Notes under the pieces: model-generated
The model's input: only the letters and a program-made list of their open reading frames with translations
The model's database searches: none
What the model was told of the DNA's origin: nothing
Shown: positions 25,573-28,541 of the stretch, one piece after another
Layout: every line of letters begins with the position of its first letter
Numbering within the stretch: position 1 is the first letter of the stretch
Source: Bacteroidota bacterium
GTDB lineage: Bacteria; Bacteroidota; Bacteroidia; Bacteroidales; VadinHA17
DNA length: 28,541 nucleotides
Reading direction: 5' to 3'
NCBI GenBank assembly: GCA_022711195.1
Contig: JAKLFN010000005.1
Coordinates: 1 to 28,541, forward strand
Translations under genes and position numbers: made by a program

Positions 25573-27635
25573 TGAAAACTGTAGGATTGAAATATATCTT
25601 CTATGCTTTCTCACTTGTTCTCCTGGTAATGATGCTTCTGCTCAGCAGAAAAGCAGGAATTACCTGCGATGAAGTGATCCATTACGGGCAGTCGGTTTCT
25701 GTTTATAATTATTTTGCATCGCGGGGAGAAGACCAGTCGGCAATCAATACAGGGGGAACCCACCTTAAGTATTACGGGCAATCGTATGACAATATCGTGA
25801 CCATTCTTGCAAAGTGGTTCAGTATTGACGACATCTATTCTTTCCGCCATATCATGAGCTCACTGGCCGGCTGGATGGCTGTAGTGATAACAGCTCTCTT
25901 CGCTGTATGGCTGGCAGGCTGGCAGGCAGGGATCGTTGTAATATTCCTGTTTGCTGTTTCACCTGCATTTATGGGACATTCACAGAACAATCTTAAGGAC
26001 ATTCCTTTTGCGCTGGCATACATTTCGGGAATTTTCTTTTCGCTGAAAGTTGTCTTCAATGAAAATAAAATTTCCTTTATACAAATCCTTTTGCTCCTGC
26101 TGAGCATGGCTTTCTGCCTGAGCATCCGTGCAGGCGGACTCATCCTCTTCTGTTACCTGTTCCTGTTCCTTTTTGTATCGGTAATTCACCGGCGGTTGAA
26201 ACACGGAATGACAGATATGAGGCTGGAAGGCATACGGTTTGTCCTTCTTGTCCTGGTTTCAATAGCAGCATATATTCTTGCCGTCTTATTATGGCCTTAT
26301 GCCCTTCAGTCACCGGTGAAGAATGTGATTGAGTCATACAGGGTGATGGCACATTTCCCTTCCACCTTCAGACAGATCTTCGAAGGAGAGTATATCTGGT
26401 CCGATATGATGCCCTGGTATTACCTTCTGAAATCGATGGCTATCACTATTCCTCTTGTCGTCCTTGCCGGGATGCTGATTTTCTTCCTTTTATCGGTTAG
26501 GCTCATAAAGCATGAAAAAGGTCTCCTGTACGGCCTGGTCCTGTTCACCATCCTTTTTCCGGTGATATTTGTAATGATTGAAGGTTCAAACCTTTACAGT
26601 TCGTGGCGGCAGTTCCTCTTTGTCTATCCGCCGTTGCTGTTGCTGGCAGGTACCGGAATAAGCGTGTTGTTCGATACATTGAAGAGGAAATATCTGAAAA
26701 TCATTCTCCTGGTTGTTCTACTGGTAATGGCGCTCCATCCTGCGAAGTTCATCATAAGAGATCCTGCTTATTCTTATATATATTATAACCAGTTTACGTT
26801 AGGATTGAAAGGAGCATATGGCAATTATGAAACCGATTATTACTATGTGAGCCAGACTGAGGCGGCAGGATGGCTGAAGGCTCATCTGCAAAATAATCTG
26901 AGCGACAGCTCCATCATAATGGTAGCCTCGCCTGATGACTGGAATTTCAGGGATTGTGACGGGGTGAAAGTGAAATATGCAAGATATGAGGAGCGAAGCA
27001 TGCATGAATGGGACTATGCCATAGTTGGCAGTCGTTTCATACGTCCTGAATTGCTGAAGAAAAACCTCTGGCCTCCGGCAAACGCAATTCATGTCGTTTA
27101 TGCGGGAGAGGTCCCTGTCGGAGCCGTTCTGAAGCGTGGCACAAAAGCTGGTTATGAAGGCTATAAGGCTCTCAGTGAAGGGAATAATGCATTGGCTGTT
27201 AATCTTTTAACAGAAGCATTAAAAGCTGATGCAGGTGATGAAATGATTTTTTATAATTTTGCACGGGCTCTTTATAATGTTGGACGGCATGCTGAAGCTG
27301 ATTCGGTACTGAAGGCTGGCCTGGAAGTCAATCCTTTCTCAGAATCCATCCTTATGTACCTCGGAAATATTGCAGCATTTAAGAACGACACTCTGGCTGC
27401 CCTTGGTTACTACGAAAAAGTTATCGGGGCAAACAGAAAATATCTGGAAGCCTATGTCGTATCTGCCAGGTTATTATCAAAGAGTGATGTGACGCGGGCA
27501 AGAGTCATGATTCGGAGATCACTTGAGATAAATCCGGAGTATATCCCCGCCCTGGCTTTACTTGCTGAAACATACAGGGAAACTGATCCGGACATTGCAG
27601 AAAAGTATGATAAACTTATATTAACAATTAAATAA
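25572..27635 (+). CDS. GT-C-fold membrane glycosyltransferase with C-terminal tetratricopeptide repeats
   Basis: This 687-residue polytopic protein begins with a transmembrane helix (about 8-26). A loop containing Asp33-Glu34 follows, in the place of the catalytic acid of GT39/GT83 enzymes, and about ten more hydrophobic segments extend to around residue 395. A periplasmic domain (about 400-545) precedes three or four tetratricopeptide-like repeats from about 548 to the end, for example FYNFARALYNVGRHAEADSVL and ALGYYEKVIGANRKYLEAY. GT-C enzymes use a polyprenol-phosphate sugar made by a partner such as the overlapping GT2. Codons near 27.1-27.3 kb look more AT-rich than the rest, which may mark the fusion joint. 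The acceptor is unknown. Confidence 0.82.
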   Translation: MKTVGLKYIFYAFSLVLLVMMLLLSRKAGITCDEVIHYGQSVSVYNYFASRGEDQSAINTGGTHLKYYGQSYDNIVTILAKWFSIDDIYSFRHIMSSLAGWMAVVITALFAVWLAGWQAGIVVIFLFAVSPAFMGHSQNNLKDIPFALAYISGIFFSLKVVFNENKISFIQILLLLLSMAFCLSIRAGGLILFCYLFLFLFVSVIHRRLKHGMTDMRLEGIRFVLLVLVSIAAYILAVLLWPYALQSPVKNVIESYRVMAHFPSTFRQIFEGEYIWSDMMPWYYLLKSMAITIPLVVLAGMLIFFLLSVRLIKHEKGLLYGLVLFTILFPVIFVMIEGSNLYSSWRQFLFVYPPLLLLAGTGISVLFDTLKRKYLKIILLVVLLVMALHPAKFIIRDPAYSYIYYNQFTLGLKGAYGNYETDYYYVSQTEAAGWLKAHLQNNLSDSSIIMVASPDDWNFRDCDGVKVKYARYEERSMHEWDYAIVGSRFIRPELLKKNLWPPANAIHVVYAGEVPVGAVLKRGTKAGYEGYKALSEGNNALAVNLLTEALKADAGDEMIFYNFARALYNVGRHAEADSVLKAGLEVNPFSESILMYLGNIAAFKNDTLAALGYYEKVIGANRKYLEAYVVSARLLSKSDVTRARVMIRRSLEINPEYIPALALLAETYRETDPDIAEKYDKLILTIK

Positions 27636-27644
27636 TTTACAGTG

Positions 27645-27914
27645 ATGAAAAAAACGATTTTGCCGGTACTGGTTTCAGCTATGATGCTGATTGGCGGATT
27701 AGCAACGGTTAATGCACAGGAACAGCCTGCACCACAGAAAGATACGGTCAATATGGATACTGATGCAAAGCCTACACAGTATTACGATATCGAAGATGAC
27801 AAGACCGATGGCGGTTCAGAAAAAAGCAGCACAGCACTTATTGCAATAATAGTCGGTGCGGTTATTGTTGTCGGCGGTGCAGCATTTTTCCTTCTGAAGA
27901 AGAAGAAAAACTAA
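27645..27914 (+). CDS. Small single-span membrane protein with signal peptide
   Basis: This 89-residue protein of unknown function starts 9 bases after the GT-C gene (ATG at 27645; a GTG three bases earlier is less likely). A signal peptide spans residues 1-24 (cleavage near VNA). An acidic, Asp-rich periplasmic stretch follows at 26-61, then one hydrophobic helix at about 63-84, and it ends with four lysines and Asn. The layout predicts a type I membrane protein with its acidic part outside and a basic stop-transfer tail inside. Its stop codon overlaps that of the convergent isomerase-like gene. Confidence 0.8.
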   Translation: MKKTILPVLVSAMMLIGGLATVNAQEQPAPQKDTVNMDTDAKPTQYYDIEDDKTDGGSEKSSTALIAIIVGAVIVVGGAAFFLLKKKKN

Positions 27915-28541
27915 TCAAGGATATTCCTGCAATATTCTACACACTTCTTTACTTCTGTTACTGCATCAGAACCTTCCGGAACGGGATACTCAAGTTCGAT
28001 ATCCACGTTTATCGGCCATTGGTTTTTCTTGAGAAGAAGTAGGATCTCGGCAACAGGTGTTTCTCCTTTGCCCCAAGCCATATTGGTATTTGGGGGTGTG
28101 CCTTTTGGCCCCGTTTTATCTTTCATGTGTATGCTGAAGATCCTGTCGTGAAGCTTTTCAATAATGCCATTGGGATGAAGACCTGTTGATCCGAAGTAAT
28201 GTCCTGCGTCGAAATTCAGCATCACTGCCGGTGACAGATCCAGGAATTTCTCGAATGTCCAGCCCGGCTGTCCCGGCTGGAGATGCTGGTGCATAATGGC
28301 ATACATACCATGTTTCTGTGCAATAGGACCAAGTTTCTGGCAGGCTTTCTCGCTGATCTCTGTTGAGACTCCTTTTGCACCAAGGGCTTTTGCTGCCCTG
28401 AATGTATAATCGATCTCTTCGTCGGACCAGTTTTCGGGTGAGAATTTTGCGATGTGTATCTTAACACCGGCCTTATTATAAAACTTCCTTAGTTCCTCAA
28501 ATTTTGTCATGGGAACTGTTGATCTCCATTTCTTAAGCTCT
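27911..28541 (-). CDS. Sugar phosphate isomerase/epimerase-like (xylose-isomerase-type TIM barrel), partial
   Basis: The C-terminal part of a TIM-barrel protein runs off the right edge: the frame is open through 28541 and reads ELKKWRSTVP before an internal Met, a stretch common inside this family. Visible metal-ligand segments are MHQHLQPG, NFDAGHYFGSTG (Asp and His), FSIHMKDKTG (His) and DIELEYPV (Glu). Such proteins act on keto or aldo sugars and often stand beside exported Gfo/Idh/MocA and ThuA genes. At least 210 residues are present and I estimate that 80-100 are missing, including any signal peptide. It converges on the small membrane protein gene, with stop codons overlapping by 4 bases. 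Confidence 0.88.
   Translation of the reverse strand, partial: ELKKWRSTVPMTKFEELRKFYNKAGVKIHIAKFSPENWSDEEIDYTFRAAKALGAKGVSTEISEKACQKLGPIAQKHGMYAIMHQHLQPGQPGWTFEKFLDLSPAVMLNFDAGHYFGSTGLHPNGIIEKLHDRIFSIHMKDKTGPKGTPPNTNMAWGKGETPVAEILLLLKKNQWPINVDIELEYPVPEGSDAVTEVKKCVEYCRNILD

Overview
The window looks like a chromosomal segment of an anaerobic or facultative member of the Bacteroidota (Bacteroidales or Marinilabiliales type). The grounds are a short 287-residue primary sigma factor, promoters fitting the Bacteroidota pattern TTTG-N19-21-TAnnTTTG, several TonB-C domain proteins, a Rho factor with a long disordered insertion, few Shine-Dalgarno sequences, a single-chain pyruvate:ferredoxin oxidoreductase and a NapC/NrfH-type cytochrome. 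I see no rRNA, tRNA, CRISPR array, insertion sequence or prophage gene.

Region 1 (1-11.2 kb) is mostly housekeeping. On the minus strand are peptide deformylase, the YqgF/RuvX nuclease, pyruvate:ferredoxin oxidoreductase and Rho. On the plus strand follow the primary sigma factor and ribulose-phosphate 3-epimerase. Back on the minus strand are MiaA, a pRiA4b ORF-3-like protein and a LuxC-type acyl-CoA reductase.

Region 2 (11.2-14.1 kb, minus strand) is a BlaI/BlaR1-like regulatory operon. It encodes a BlaI-family repressor, an M56 membrane metallopeptidase carrying two tandem TonB-C domains, and a separate TonB-C lipoprotein. Its promoter overlaps a perfect inverted repeat that is a good candidate operator.

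Region 3 (14.2-19.2 kb) holds a MacB/FtsX-type permease with a SiaC-like (DUF1987) protein, then convergent GAPDH, an exported probable outer-membrane protein preceded by a 41-residue lipoprotein too short for ordinary ORF calling, and an exported MsrB-MsrA fusion.

Region 4 (19.2-27.9 kb, plus strand) is the most distinctive part: a tightly packed unit of seven genes. It opens with a fusion of a tetraheme NapC/NrfH-type quinol-dehydrogenase module to a formylglycine-generating-enzyme-like (SUMF1) domain. Two Tat-exported Gfo/Idh/MocA oxidoreductases, a ThuA-domain lipoprotein, a polyprenol-phosphate-type GT2, a GT-C membrane glycosyltransferase with a TPR tail, and a small single-span membrane protein follow. 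A xylose-isomerase-like TIM-barrel gene converges on it and runs off the right edge. I infer a periplasmic sugar or glycoside redox system linked to the quinone pool. A palindrome and a strong G-quadruplex motif sit in the leader between the cytochrome and the first oxidoreductase, and two palindromes lie upstream of the cytochrome gene.
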